Source: an uncultured Saprospiraceae bacterium
Lineage (GTDB): Bacteria > Bacteroidota > Bacteroidia > Chitinophagales > Saprospiraceae
DNA length: 64,000 bases
Direction of reading: 5' to 3'
NCBI GenBank assembly: GCA_937981555.1
Contig: CALJOK010000057.1
Span: 1 to 64,000, forward strand
Positions 35,401-43,378 of this stretch are shown one piece after another (positions within the stretch are counted from its first letter, which is position 1; the number at the start of each line of letters is the position of its first letter). The translations under genes were made by a program, and so were the position numbers. The notes below the pieces were generated by a model that was not told where the DNA came from, searched no databases, and saw only the letters and a list, made by a program, of their open reading frames with translations.

Positions 35401-36396
35401 GCAATTCACAGTTACATTCGAAATGGAACTTGGCAACGAACCTAATTTTTCAATAATTAAAGCTTCGGTTGGTGAAGTTGTCGCATTGGCACCAGTCCAT
35501 GTTGGACATGGATCAGTCGAACTTTCCCAAGTAATTTCAAAACCTGCGTCATTAATAATGAAGTCCGCATTCCATTCTACTGTAATACATCCGCTAGAAG
35601 CATAAACCGTATAACAACTTCCTCCTGCGGAAACATCTTCTCCGAGTTCGGTAGCGTTAGTGCTATTTCCATCAAAGAATTCTAATTCATCAAAACCAGG
35701 TTCTGTATCATAAGAATTGACCGTCAAAGCAATACATCCAGGATTGGAAGCAGGACAAATAGTAAACGTACAATTTTCTCCATTCGAGTAATTATTATCA
35801 GGTCCACCAGAATCATAAAGTATGCCTGAGTTGGCATCTGAACTCATATTATCGCACATCAAGTTGATGTCAGGTAAAGAATCTACACATACATTAAATG
35901 TTCCCCAAACAGGACTCGCTGTACTACTTTGATCATCTACTCGAATAAAATAACTAATGCCTGGTGTCAACCCTGAAGCATCAAATTTTATTTCAGTTTC
36001 ACCAGCACCAGCAACCTTACAATCTAATTCTGCTAATTCGTCAATGATACATTCACCTCGATAGAGTGCTGCTTTAAATTGACCAATTGGATTTGATCCA
36101 GCACTTGTAACAGATACTTCAAAATCAACAAAACTTCCATCAACAGGAGTTTGAAATTCAAACCAAACATCATGATCTACTGAACCCCAACAGGTAGGAA
36201 TATTATCAGCAGCAGCCGAAAATAATCCAGTCGATAAAGTTGCATCTACATTGGTATATTCTGTAGTAGTACATGTTCCACTAGGGGCAATTCCTAACTG
36301 AATGGCAGTACTGCATTCGTCATATATTGGAACTTGAGCTTGAATTTGGGAAACAGAAAAAAGGAAAGAGAAAATGTAAAAAATTCGCTTAATCAT
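32410..36396 (-). CDS. Giant T9SS type B cargo adhesin with choice-of-anchor L and Ig-like repeats (adhesin 2)
   Basis: A 1328-residue paralog of adhesin 1 with the same domain order: signal peptide 1-20; Cys-containing beta-sandwich (HDVWFEFQTPVDGSFVDFEV); CUB-like domain (GILYDSGGPDNNYSNGENC); choice-of-anchor L domain (DACILEMDVLAAGSELSLEY, IFGSDDYVGN); Calx-beta-like domain; repeated Ig/PKD-like modules with matching C-x-G-x-x-L/V pattern; and the C-terminal CHU_C sorting domain (MPNVFTPDGDGLNDFFFP, ending SQDVTLIR). The similarity runs the full length, so the two genes arose by duplication with the WD40 and small genes now between them. Predicted to be exported by T9SS and held on the cell surface. 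Confidence 0.92.
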   Translation of the reverse strand: MIKRIFYIFSFLFSVSQIQAQVPIYDECSTAIQLGIAPSGTCTTTEYTNVDATLSTGLFSAAADNIPTCWGSVDHDVWFEFQTPVDGSFVDFEVSVTSAGSNPIGQFKAALYRGECIIDELAELDCKVAGAGETEIKFDASGLTPGISYFIRVDDQSSTASPVWGTFNVCVDSLPDINLMCDNMSSDANSGILYDSGGPDNNYSNGENCTFTICPASNPGCIALTVNSYDTEPGFDELEFFDGNSTNATELGEDVSAGGSCYTVYASSGCITVEWNADFIINDAGFEITWESSTDPCPTWTGANATTSPTEALIIEKLGSLPSSISNVTVNCDGDAHAAFDGGDNTGIFMPNGIVLTTGSVDYAFMPNDSDGDPNLDLNSNSDADLATLAATFSNNQPTLTDACILEMDVLAAGSELSLEYIFGSDDYVGNIGSNAGRDVMGIWISGPGIVGSPNYNGQELISVLPGTTTPVHYVNVNPQVNFEYYRKNEETILGPHYDGLTTDFNSINKKTLTASSPVEQCSTYHVKVAIADVSTNADSGVFFGEINNGLPNTSLSAIGSFDYFVEGCINPDELNLNLSNPLGEDLTLNVQVAGTATAGTDYNLTLPSSVTFLAGQTNLNFPINIVNDGIVEGTETIELTFVYDFGCGAFDFATVVLEIKDEPEFSAANGMDTLFVCSGSTVQLTAEGALTYSWSPAGNVSNPNISNPIATPTTSEVYTVTGTLGNCNLTDNVFVEIIDPTIDIVANTPTDICEGSSVSLSANNNVGNSGLTWSPIFGLDDPTSANPNASPPQTITYTATVSIAGCSVSDQITVNVDAFQFPTLTTTDTVLCLGDSLILASSTPGSTTDYSWTPGGELSDPTISNTIAYPTANSTYTLVATSPNGFCSETASVSIEVVPADLNIAGGNYYELCLGESVPLNAITSTLGVGFTWSPDSSLTSGTDVSVIASPEFTTNYIAQLVVGGCTLEEIVTVKVDSIPFDTSIELIPQRDKYCKGEVVSFISPSLDLGFFPDIEFEWTPNDGSFLSDDDNYNLAITATASQTYTRNIVNGACSNTESISIEVIEVDVELNIGDASLCAGEDLDLEASGADNYNWTISNSDILTCNDCPNPTLSAWGNSTVTVIGETEGCQDIESIDVTIIESPECNGISFSPNNEVGIGESVNLYMDYLSGSSVTIEWTNQGNTIGQGDSIEVVVLETSNTFIATVTNSEGCSCSDPVEIFGIKPDLFMPNVFTPDGDGLNDFFFPLFKKEGTDEIIEIGNAEIVQFTIFNRWGNVVYQNDNPTTGWDGKQDGKDLPSDVYVYAITVKYPNGDTNTDSQDVTLIR

Positions 36397-36509
36397 AAAC
36401 TAATGTGTTTTCTACTCTTAGTTGAGTTTTTCGTTAAGTATAGGTTGCCAACGAAATTATTCAATTGGCAATTAGAGATAATTAAATCCACGCAACAAAT
36501 TAGTTATTG

Positions 36510-36908
36510 TTATTCACATTTTTGAAGATTAGCTTCTACTTCTCTAAAATCTGTATATTTTCCGTCATTTCCCCATTGATGATTGATGTAATTTATTAAT
36601 AATGCGACATCCATTGTTCCTAATTCAGGAATGCCAGCCATGGGTTGATTATAAGTTTTTCCATTGACGATCATCTCGCCTTCTACTCCTAAAAGAATAA
36701 TACAAGGTAGTTTTTCATAATTATTTTTTAAATAATCAGACCCAGCAAGAGGCGGAATCAAACCTCGTAACCCAATTCCATCTGGCATATGGCAAGATTG
36801 GCAATGAGTTTCGTACAAGTATTTTCCATCACTAAAAGAATTTTTACAATCTGTTAGGAAGACGATGGAAATGAAGAATAGGATGATTAAAAGAAGGTAT
36901 TGTCGCAT
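36510..36908 (-). CDS. Single-haem c-type cytochrome lipoprotein
   Basis: A 132-residue protein with a lipoprotein signal (FLTDC, Cys21) and one haem c site CQSCH at 36-40. A candidate distal Met ligand lies in YNQPMAGIP near residue 90. It belongs to the small class I cytochrome c group and would carry electrons in the periplasm or on the membrane surface. Its ATG overlaps the stop of the SCO1 gene (TAATG), so it is co-translated with a copper-delivery protein. That fits respiratory oxidase assembly or electron supply, although no oxidase subunit gene is in the window. Confidence 0.92.
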   Translation of the reverse strand: MRQYLLLIILFFISIVFLTDCKNSFSDGKYLYETHCQSCHMPDGIGLRGLIPPLAGSDYLKNNYEKLPCIILLGVEGEMIVNGKTYNQPMAGIPELGTMDVALLINYINHQWGNDGKYTDFREVEANLQKCE

Positions 36909-37525
36909 TATTTTTTTTGAGAATATTCAGATTTTAAAAGGTATTCAATATCTTTCATAAATCGATCAACATCTGCAGGATCAGTTCCATGACAGATGGA
37001 TCGAATGTGTCGATTGGTATCAATTAATACTAAGAGGTCATCGTGGTCAAATCCTCCAGGAGCTGTTTTATCTTTCAATGCATTAGAAAAATAATCATAG
37101 GCAATCGATAAAATTTCTTCTTCATTTCCTGTTACTAAATTCCATTTTGGTGCTTCAATTTCTAGTCCTTCCGCATATCTTTTTAAAATAGGAACACTAT
37201 CCGTTCTCACATCAATAGAATGAGAAATCATTCGCACTCGATCATCCTCTAAAAATTTATCATAGATACGTCCCATATGCAAACTTGTGGTTGGACAAAT
37301 TGAAGGACAAGTCGTAAAAAAGTTATTACTCACATAAATTTTTCCTGCAAAAGTTTTATTCGTCACTTCTACACTATCTTGATTGGTAAACGAAAAATCA
37401 CGAATCCTTTCATGAACCATTTTGCCATTTACTTCTTCTCCTCGGTTCAAAATTTTAAGTGGTTGTCTCTCCACACAACTGGTCAGAAATAAACAGATAA
37501 GACTAAAGAATAAAATGTTTCTCAT
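36908..37525 (-). CDS. SCO1/SenC/PrrC-family copper chaperone/thiol protein
   Basis: A 205-residue lipoprotein (lipobox LFLTSC, Cys17) with a thioredoxin-like fold. The copper-binding motif TTCPSICP gives Cys73 and Cys77 (CxxxC), and the third ligand His lies in GGFDHDDLLVLID near residue 160. SCO proteins deliver copper to the CuA centre of cytochrome oxidase or act as thiol-disulfide reductases. The gene is followed with a one-base overlap by a cytochrome c gene and preceded by a helical lipoprotein gene on the same strand, a likely three-gene operon. Confidence 0.93.
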   Translation of the reverse strand: MRNILFFSLICLFLTSCVERQPLKILNRGEEVNGKMVHERIRDFSFTNQDSVEVTNKTFAGKIYVSNNFFTTCPSICPTTSLHMGRIYDKFLEDDRVRMISHSIDVRTDSVPILKRYAEGLEIEAPKWNLVTGNEEEILSIAYDYFSNALKDKTAPGGFDHDDLLVLIDTNRHIRSICHGTDPADVDRFMKDIEYLLKSEYSQKK

Positions 37526-37585
37526 GTTTCTTTTTTTAAGAAATGTAAAAAAATAAGTATAAAGTGTTATTTGTTTAGAGCATGT

Positions 37586-38011
37586 TTAAATGTCTTGAAA
37601 ACCAGCAATTTGTTTTGCTTTATCCAAATTCTCAATCATTACTTCTTTCATTTTTTGCACTTTTATTTTTTGATCTTTCAAGTATTCAATGGCTTCCTTC
37701 ATAGCGGTGTTCTCAGGTGGATTTTTGAATTGTTTCATCCAATTCATCATTGCATCGTCCGCTACTTGAAGATGGTCGTAAGCAGTTTGATATTTCGCTG
37801 CATTCGTCGAATCAGACTCCATCATCTTTTTCAACTTACCTTGGGCTCCACGAATTTTTCCCATCATCATCATCTCATCATGAACAGCCATGACTTCTTT
37901 GTAAACTTGTTCTCTTTCTTTTTGTAATGGATCTTCTTTTGGTTTTGTCTCTCCACAACTCAACAAAAAAATCGAACTTAAGATTAGAATTATTCCAATA
38001 TTTTTAAACAT
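37586..38011 (-). CDS. Helical lipoprotein of unknown function
   Basis: The start is set at the ATG at 38011 (MFKNIGIILILSSIFLLSCG), giving a lipoprotein signal with a Cys at 19. A longer open frame upstream runs through repeat element C and is rejected. The 141-residue protein is almost entirely helical and charged (REQVYKEVMAVHDEMMMMG, KLKKMMESDSTNAAKYQ, IEYLKDQKIKVQKMKEVM). I recall relatives in Bacteroidota labelled 'viral A-type inclusion protein', a label that says nothing about function. It probably forms an operon with the SCO1 and cytochrome c genes. Confidence 0.75.
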   Translation of the reverse strand: MFKNIGIILILSSIFLLSCGETKPKEDPLQKEREQVYKEVMAVHDEMMMMGKIRGAQGKLKKMMESDSTNAAKYQTAYDHLQVADDAMMNWMKQFKNPPENTAMKEAIEYLKDQKIKVQKMKEVMIENLDKAKQIAGFQDI

Positions 38012-38050
38012 AGCAAAAGTAGTTTTGTAGGAACAAGTCGCACTTATCAA

Positions 38051-38159
38051 TAACACGTAGCGGTCTGCTTTACCAGACTTGGAAAAAAAGAGTGCAGCGA
38101 TTTTTTTCATTTTTAGTTGATTCTTTTTTAGGTCAGCTAAAGTAGACCGCTACGTGTTA
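38051..38159. repeat. Inverted-repeat element, copy C
   Basis: The left arm (38051-38092; TAACACGTAGCGGTCTGC, then a diverged TTTACCAGACTTGG and an A-run) is inverted at 38123-38159 (arm TAACACGTAGCGGTCTAC, then TTTAGCTGACC). It is the shortest copy, with only about 30 bp between the arms and no internal terminator. It lies just upstream of the helical lipoprotein gene. This 300-bp gap holds no other feature except the terminator of arfB at its right end. Confidence 0.8.
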
Positions 38160-38305
38160 CTCGACATAGGACATTAATCCCCAGATGATAATATTTTTTA
38201 TAAAAAAATGAATCTCTCAAAATCAATACAAAAGTACAGAGCGATTTTCCAAAAACAAAAAGGCAAGCATCTATTTAGAGCAGATATAAATTTAGGAGCA
38301 AAAAA

Positions 38306-38337
38306 AAAAGGTTAATCATTTTTATGATTAACCTTTT
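38306..38337 (-). terminator. Terminator overlapping the arfB stop codon
   Basis: A perfect 14-bp stem AAAAGGTTAATCAT / ATGATTAACCTTTT with a TTTT loop; on the minus strand it is followed by a run of T. The arfB stop lies within the stem. Confidence 0.9.
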
Positions 38338-38743
38338 GGCGAGAGACTTTTTTCTCTCCAGTAATTTTCTTTTCCTTTAGTCGTTTTTCATTCAACGATT
38401 TAGGTTTTCTAGTTTTCTTTCTAGGCTTCTCGACGGTCAATGCTTTAGCTAATCTTTCAAAAAATTTTGCCTTAGCATTTTCTTTATTTCGAAGTTGTGA
38501 TCTTGAATCTTGACTAGCAATTTGTAAAATTCCATTTTGGGAAATAATAGCTGCCAAATTTCTTATCACCAATCCTTTTTCTTCATCGGTTAAATTTTCA
38601 GAATTCAAAACATCAAAAAGTAATTCTACTCGAGTAGAAACTTTATTGACATGTTGTCCTCCTTTGCCCGAACTCCTCGACATTCTAAAACTAAATTCTT
38701 TTTCCAATTCCGCTTGCCTTTCGGCTAAATTTTGCGCTTTCAT
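38312..38743 (-). CDS. arfB: Alternative ribosome-rescue factor B (peptidyl-tRNA hydrolase)
   Basis: A 143-residue protein of the RF1-like hydrolase family (ArfB/YaeJ/ICT1). The catalytic GGQ is at residues 28-30 in SSGKGGQHVNKVSTRV. The C-terminal part is a highly basic tail (PRKKTRKPKSLNEKRLKEKK), the element that enters the empty mRNA channel of a stalled ribosome. The codon-recognition domains of true release factors are missing and the length is normal. It hydrolyses peptidyl-tRNA on ribosomes stalled without a stop codon. It is followed by a strong terminator inside its own 3' end. Confidence 0.95.
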   Translation of the reverse strand: MKAQNLAERQAELEKEFSFRMSRSSGKGGQHVNKVSTRVELLFDVLNSENLTDEEKGLVIRNLAAIISQNGILQIASQDSRSQLRNKENAKAKFFERLAKALTVEKPRKKTRKPKSLNEKRLKEKKITGEKKVSRQKVNHKND

Positions 38744-38832
38744 GTTTTCTCTTTTTTACTAAAAATAATAAAACGGTTATACGGATTATTTAGTTCCAGA
38801 AAAATGAAAAAGAAGCGACCGACTATCGATTT

Positions 38833-39345
38833 TTACATATGTTTTGCCAGTTCAACCTTTAATTGCTCAGGTGTTTTATACCCAACAATTTTTTCAATTA
38901 TTTGCATGTTCTCATCCAAAACGACTAAAGTAGGATAGCCTCTAACAGAGAAAAAACCAGATAATTGATGTGGTGAATTTCGACCTCTTTTCTTTGGTTG
39001 AAATCTAGGATTAGCATATTCTTTTCCCATGAAATTAATTGGGTCAGGGCCTTCGGCGTTGAACTTCACAGCGTAAAAATTCTTCCCAATTTGATTAATG
39101 ATTTCAGGATTGGTAAAAGTATTTCTATCCATCATTTTGCAAGGGCCACACCATGGAGTGTAGACATCTACGATAGTTTTTCTAGGTTTTTTAGCGACCA
39201 AAGATTCAATGTTTTCCATGGTAGCCCAAGGAATTTCAACATAATTTTCAGGTTCTTTTACTTCGGTGTTTGCAGTTTCTTTAGAGGAAGAAGAGGAGCA
39301 AGCAAACAATCCAAGCGTTAAAAATATCAGTAGTAAATTTTTCAT
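38833..39345 (-). CDS. Thioredoxin-fold lipoprotein
   Basis: A 170-residue lipoprotein (LGLFAC, Cys16) followed by a Ser-rich spacer. The thioredoxin domain has the active site WCGPCKMMDR (Cys66 and Cys69), a DVYTPW strand before it, the cis-Pro region FFSVRGYPTLVVLDE, and a C-terminal helix. The Cys pair and position suggest a membrane-tethered periplasmic thiol-disulfide reductase. The substrate is unknown. It is on the same strand as the penicillin acylase gene upstream and arfB downstream, but the spacing (54 and 89 bp) does not prove an operon. Confidence 0.92.
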   Translation of the reverse strand: MKNLLLIFLTLGLFACSSSSSKETANTEVKEPENYVEIPWATMENIESLVAKKPRKTIVDVYTPWCGPCKMMDRNTFTNPEIINQIGKNFYAVKFNAEGPDPINFMGKEYANPRFQPKKRGRNSPHQLSGFFSVRGYPTLVVLDENMQIIEKIVGYKTPEQLKVELAKHM

Positions 39346-39399
39346 AAAAAAGGATTTTAAAATTTATTTGTTTTATTTTAATAATTAATTATCTGACAA

Positions 39400-41841
39400 T
39401 TATTTAAATTCTTGACTAAAAAGTATCCGTTCATTTTCCACATCTTTATCTTTAAAAAAGAGTAACTCGTAATATTCTCCACTTGCCCAAGTCTTGACCA
39501 TACTTTCATAAAAAGGACTTCCAGGATTTCCAGATTGTCCCGCAGGGTAGACTCCATAAGCTTTTGGTTCGTCCCCTACTTCCACGATCATTCTCCAAGA
39601 TGGTCCATGAACATTCTTCCCTCTGATTCCAAAAGCATTGAGTACATTTCCATGTCCACCTGCTGAAACAAAATCAGATTGGAAACCCGTCAAACTATTA
39701 ATCATGTGAGGGATTTTAATATCTCGATGATTTTCCCAAGTAGCAAAATTGCCATCTTTTTTCCACTCTTGCGCATTTTTAACAACTTCTTTAAAAGTGA
39801 TCAAAGTAATGTCTTTGGCTGTTTCTTTTTTAGTTGTTTCTTTTATATCAAAAAAGATGTTGTCAGGAGTCTTTTCTAGTAATTCGATCGTTCGCCAATG
39901 TTCAGGGAGAAGTATTGGAAATTCTTTTTTTCTCAAAGCATAAATCTCATCCCAAGTTTTTTTATAAAAATTATTATACCAATTATCAAAAATGACTGGA
40001 GCGACTTTGTCTTTATCAAAATTATAATCCCACTTTTTTAAGATATCAAAGATTTCTTTTTCCTCCGTGCTTAGATTTTCATTTTCTAAAAATTGTAATA
40101 AAATAGGCAAGGTTTCAGCAGCTTTGATACTGAAATTATTACCCTGCAAATCTTTCATATCTTGGATCGTGATATTCGACATTGCTGCTAACGTTCGATT
40201 TAAAACCCGTCCTCGAAAATCTTCAAATCCACCATTATAATAATATGGGTAAGTAGTATCAACAGAAAATTGATTAGCAGAACCTACAAAACCCTGAGTT
40301 GGGTTTTTGACAAAAGGAGTTTGTTCAAAAGGGATATATCCTTTCCAACCACTTGAAGAAAGACTTCCATCTCTAACAAATCGTCCTTGTTCTTTTTCTT
40401 TGATTGGCAATTTTCCCTGAACCTTTAAACCAATCGTTCCATCCTTTATGGCGAATGCTACATTTTGAGCAGGGTTGTCAAACTGTCTCATTCCTTCATA
40501 AAATTCTTCAAAATTTTTGGCTGAATTAACGCCTAAAAAGGTTTTTAATTCATTGCCTTTACTTTCGTGAGCTAACCAATGAAGCGCTAGATCTTGTCGA
40601 GGATGATCTTTGTTTTCATAACTTACTGGCCCCCAATGAGTATATTTTACGGTATCTAAAATATCAGCTTGACCGTTCACCTTGATCGTTTCAATCACAT
40701 ATTGAGTTGGTTTCGATTCGCCATCAAAAATGTAGGCTTCTTTGCTTTCATCTGCCCATTTAATTTTATATAAATCAGAAACATCATGTCCAACATTGGT
40801 AAATCCCCAGGCTAGATCTTCATTGAAACCAATTGTCACTCCAGGAACTCCAGGCAATGAAACGCCATAAACATTAACGTCAGGAGTGTGAATTTGAATT
40901 TCAAACCAGATCGCAGGCAAAGTTAAACTCAAGTGAGGATCATTACACAAAATAGGATTTCCAGAAGCTGTTTTACTTCCTGCCACGACCCAATTATTAC
41001 TTCCGTTTGACTCATGAGGCTTTTCATAAGGTTCATGAAATATTGCTCCGATGCTTGGTGTTTTTATCAAATCGTCAGACAAAGGAGATTCAAAATTCCA
41101 TTCGACATCAGTTGGTATTATTGGTGATTCTTTATCACCCCGTTCAGGGTATAAGAAGTCAAATTGTACTCGACCAAAGGTGGCTAAAGCATTGGTTGCT
41201 TCCAAGTCCGTTTCTCTTGACGAAAGCGATTCCGCCATTGCTTTCATAAATATGGCACTTTTGAGAGGAGTCCATTCTTCCGGTTTATAATTTAAAAATT
41301 TAAACTCGAGAGGGTAGTCCTTTGGTGAAAGAGAATTGATATAAGTATTGGCACCTCTTGCATAGGCTTCCACTAATGCAAACTCTTCTGGTGTTTTTTT
41401 CCAAGACTTAAGGGTGTTTTGAGCGGCATAGACTAATCCTTTTCGACGTTTGCCTTTATCAAAATCAATAGTTCGTTCTCCTAAGACTTCAGATAGTCTT
41501 CCACTTGTAGCTCTAGTCGTAAAATCCATTTGCCATAATCGATGCTTAGATTCAATATAACCTTGAACAGTCATAGCATCCATCAAATTTTCAGCAAAAA
41601 TATGTGGAACCAATTTATCATCATAGATAACCTTTACTGGAGCTTTTAAATCTAACCCTTCCAAAGAGGCTACTTTTGGAAATGCATCTACTTTTTCAGC
41701 ATTTTGCCAAAAACCAGTAAATGGGTTTAATAATTTGCCCAAAGGAGGGAGGGGATTAGATTCAAGAGGAATTGGATTGTTGAGTAGGTATGTTAGAGCA
41801 ATAGTTGCTAATAAAACGATGATAAATTTTAATTTGTCCAT
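39400..41841 (-). CDS. Penicillin acylase-family N-terminal-nucleophile hydrolase
   Basis: An 813-residue exported proenzyme with an N-terminal hydrophobic segment (about 5-21). The N-terminal alpha-chain region (about 60-255) carries the family motif MTVQGYIESKHRLWQMD. Autocleavage is expected before Ser281 in NGSNNWVV, which would become the catalytic N-terminal serine of the beta chain. The conserved DPHLSLTLP motif follows, and an NPGSP motif lies near the C-terminus. The family cleaves amide bonds in penicillins, acyl-homoserine lactones or related acyl amides. The natural substrate is not predictable here, and quorum-signal degradation is one possibility. Length is normal. Confidence 0.92.
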   Translation of the reverse strand: MDKLKFIIVLLATIALTYLLNNPIPLESNPLPPLGKLLNPFTGFWQNAEKVDAFPKVASLEGLDLKAPVKVIYDDKLVPHIFAENLMDAMTVQGYIESKHRLWQMDFTTRATSGRLSEVLGERTIDFDKGKRRKGLVYAAQNTLKSWKKTPEEFALVEAYARGANTYINSLSPKDYPLEFKFLNYKPEEWTPLKSAIFMKAMAESLSSRETDLEATNALATFGRVQFDFLYPERGDKESPIIPTDVEWNFESPLSDDLIKTPSIGAIFHEPYEKPHESNGSNNWVVAGSKTASGNPILCNDPHLSLTLPAIWFEIQIHTPDVNVYGVSLPGVPGVTIGFNEDLAWGFTNVGHDVSDLYKIKWADESKEAYIFDGESKPTQYVIETIKVNGQADILDTVKYTHWGPVSYENKDHPRQDLALHWLAHESKGNELKTFLGVNSAKNFEEFYEGMRQFDNPAQNVAFAIKDGTIGLKVQGKLPIKEKEQGRFVRDGSLSSSGWKGYIPFEQTPFVKNPTQGFVGSANQFSVDTTYPYYYNGGFEDFRGRVLNRTLAAMSNITIQDMKDLQGNNFSIKAAETLPILLQFLENENLSTEEKEIFDILKKWDYNFDKDKVAPVIFDNWYNNFYKKTWDEIYALRKKEFPILLPEHWRTIELLEKTPDNIFFDIKETTKKETAKDITLITFKEVVKNAQEWKKDGNFATWENHRDIKIPHMINSLTGFQSDFVSAGGHGNVLNAFGIRGKNVHGPSWRMIVEVGDEPKAYGVYPAGQSGNPGSPFYESMVKTWASGEYYELLFFKDKDVENERILFSQEFK

Positions 41842-42216
41842 TTTAATTGATCTTGATTATTTTTTGAAATGCAAAATATCATTTATAATAAGATTAGCCA
41901 ATTTTTTCTTTTTGATTGGATATATTAAATTAATTGTGATTTGAATCTTTCATTTAGTCATTTTTAAAAAATATATAAGTGTTGTAATTAAATTTAATGC
42001 GAAGATTCGCGAGACAATTATGATGAGAGCACATTATGTTTTTTTAAATGTAAAATAGATGACTAATAAGTGACGAAAATATAAAATGTATTCAAAAAAA
42101 CCGATTCCCAATTTTTCCTAATTTATCTATGTTTTATAAGGGGTTTGTAAGTAAAATGCCGTTTTTTAATGTCACAAAAAATAACCAATATAGTTGTTGT
42201 ACTAATAAATTCATCT
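41842..42216. other. Non-coding gap upstream of the acylase gene
   Basis: AT-rich DNA with no convincing coding frame. The acylase promoter must lie here, but I see no clear TAnnTTTG box on the minus strand. A small GCGAA/TTCGC palindrome sits at about 42000-42011. Confidence 0.4.
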
Positions 42217-42224
42217 TACTTTTG
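42217..42224 (+). promoter_or_regulatory. Orphan -7 box
   Basis: TACTTTTG matches TAnnTTTG, with GTTGTTG about 19 bp upstream as a possible -33 element. No gene follows on this strand for more than 1 kb, but a terminator lies 55-85 bp downstream. Confidence 0.5.
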
Positions 42225-42230
42225 TTCAAT

Positions 42231-42310
42231 CGAAAATATTTAAAAGTAGTTTTTGTGTTTATTTGTTTGGGTTAGAGACCCTTGCTTTCAAAGCAAGGGT
42301 TTTCTTTTTG
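42231..42310 (+). ncRNA. Candidate small RNA of about 75-80 nt
   Basis: Bounded by the orphan promoter (42217-42224) and the rho-independent terminator at 42278-42310. The transcript would contain a T-rich 5' part, then GGGTTAGAG, which could pair with the left arm of the terminator (GGGT/ACCC) as an alternative structure. No known RNA family is recognised. The boundaries are inferred from motif positions only. Confidence 0.3.
42278..42310 (+). terminator. Terminator of the candidate small RNA
   Basis: ACCCTTGCTTT pairs with AAAGCAAGGGT with a minimal loop, followed by TTTCTTTTTG. Confidence 0.85.
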
Positions 42311-42343
42311 TACCCTATCGAATTGAAGTATAAAAAAGAATTA

Positions 42344-42400
42344 AACCATAAAATAAAAAAGCCTACTCTGATTCCAGAGTAGGCTTTTTATTTTATGGTT
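42344..42400 (-). terminator. Terminator after the DUF1573 gene
   Basis: A very long stem: AACCATAAAATAAAAAAG followed by CCTACTCTG pairs with CAGAGTAGG followed by CTTTTTATTTTATGGTT around ATTC. It lies 33 bp beyond the minus-strand stop and is T-rich on both sides. Confidence 0.9.
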
Positions 42401-42432
42401 GATAAAGGTCAACCAAACTAAATCAAAACGAT

Positions 42433-42915
42433 TTATTGACTTTTACCATTTGGATTCGATAAAATAGTCGGAGCAGCTGCAGGAACAGCTTCTGGCTGAG
42501 CAGCTTTTTTATTAACCATTCCTACTACCTTAAGTACTCTTTTTACATCTGAACCTTCATTAGTATAAAGTGTAACTGTTTTATTGATCTTTCCTAAACG
42601 ATTAGTAGCATATCGAATTTTGATTTCCGAAGTCTCTCCTGGAAGGATAGGTGCTTTTTCGTAAGTAGGAACTGTACATCCACAACTTCCTTTAGCATTT
42701 TTGATAATCAATGGCTCATTACCTGTATTAGTAAATGTAATCGTTCTGAATGGATCAGAATCTTGCTCGATAGTACCAAAATCAACTGTAGTTGAAGATA
42801 ATTCCATTGCTGGACCATCAGTAGCTTCTGTCGCTGGAGCAGTAGATTGAACTTGAGCAAAAGAAATAGTTGCCGCTAAAGACAATAGTGTGAATAATGA
42901 GAATAATTTTTTCAT
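42433..42915 (-). CDS. Secreted DUF1573-domain protein
   Basis: A 160-residue exported protein with a signal peptide (about residues 1-20, ending SFAQ). The DUF1573 immunoglobulin-like domain fills about 38-130: VDFGTIEQDSDPFRTITFTN, then the hallmark KGSCGCTVP and the following PGETSEIKIRY. The Cys-Gly-Cys pair is typical of the family. Such proteins are abundant in Bacteroidota, and their molecular role is not established; a periplasmic or surface structural role is likely. A good TAnnTTTG promoter and a strong terminator bracket the gene, so it is monocistronic. Confidence 0.9.
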   Translation of the reverse strand: MKKLFSLFTLLSLAATISFAQVQSTAPATEATDGPAMELSSTTVDFGTIEQDSDPFRTITFTNTGNEPLIIKNAKGSCGCTVPTYEKAPILPGETSEIKIRYATNRLGKINKTVTLYTNEGSDVKRVLKVVGMVNKKAAQPEAVPAAAPTILSNPNGKSQ

Positions 42916-42964
42916 TGTATTTTTTATTTAATTTTAATTGATGTCCTGAAATTATTTAACGTAA

Positions 42965-42972
42965 CAAAAATA
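42965..42972 (-). promoter_or_regulatory. -7 box upstream of the DUF1573 gene
   Basis: The minus strand reads TATTTTTG, a TAnnTTTG match 50 nt before the ATG, predicting a leader of about 40 nt. Confidence 0.6.
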
Positions 42973-43190
42973 AAGATATATTTTCCAAAATGAAAGTTTC
43001 TTTGTTTTTTATAAGGTTAATAACTTGTTAATAACAAAGACGGTTGAATTATGTTTGACTTTTTGACGTAAAAGATAAGCAAAAAGTAACGTATTTGATA
43101 GTATCATTCATTAAGGTTCTGTTTCTAAGAGAGCAAACTTTATGCCTAGGGAATTCAAGGGAAAAGTGCAAATTTTACCTCAATATTTTG

Positions 43191-43198
43191 TATTTTTG
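43191..43198 (+). promoter_or_regulatory. Possible -7 box for the E1 dehydrogenase gene
   Basis: TATTTTTG matches TAnnTTTG. It would give a long leader of about 175 nt before the ATG at 43379, so either the leader is regulatory or the true promoter is closer. Confidence 0.35.
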
Positions 43199-43378
43199 AA
43201 CTCGATTTAAAGATCAGACCAAATACTTCTTTTTTTATTTTTCATCCACAAACAAATAACGAATTTTATATTATTCAAGAATAGATTTTTGCAATAAAGT
43301 TGGGTGTTATTTTATAACATCCTTTTACGAAAAATGTATTTTGGGAAATTTCGTTAAAAAATAAAATCGTTTTACCTC

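Larger units (their letters stand above)
42916..43378. other. 463-bp divergent promoter region
   Basis: No coding frame is seen. It contains the promoter of the DUF1573 gene near its left end and a plus-strand TATTTTTG box at 43191-43198 for the ketoacid dehydrogenase gene; the middle part has no recognisable structure. Confidence 0.5.

Noticed and set aside
38012-38110. N-terminal extension of the helical lipoprotein through repeat element C
   Set aside because: The extension would place the lipoprotein signal 33 residues inside the protein. The ATG at 38011 gives a proper signal peptide.
42156-42275. 40-codon frame between the acylase and DUF1573 genes on the plus strand
   Set aside because: Its start lies upstream of the orphan -7 box, so it would not be on that transcript, and the composition is not convincing beyond a chance hydrophobic stretch.
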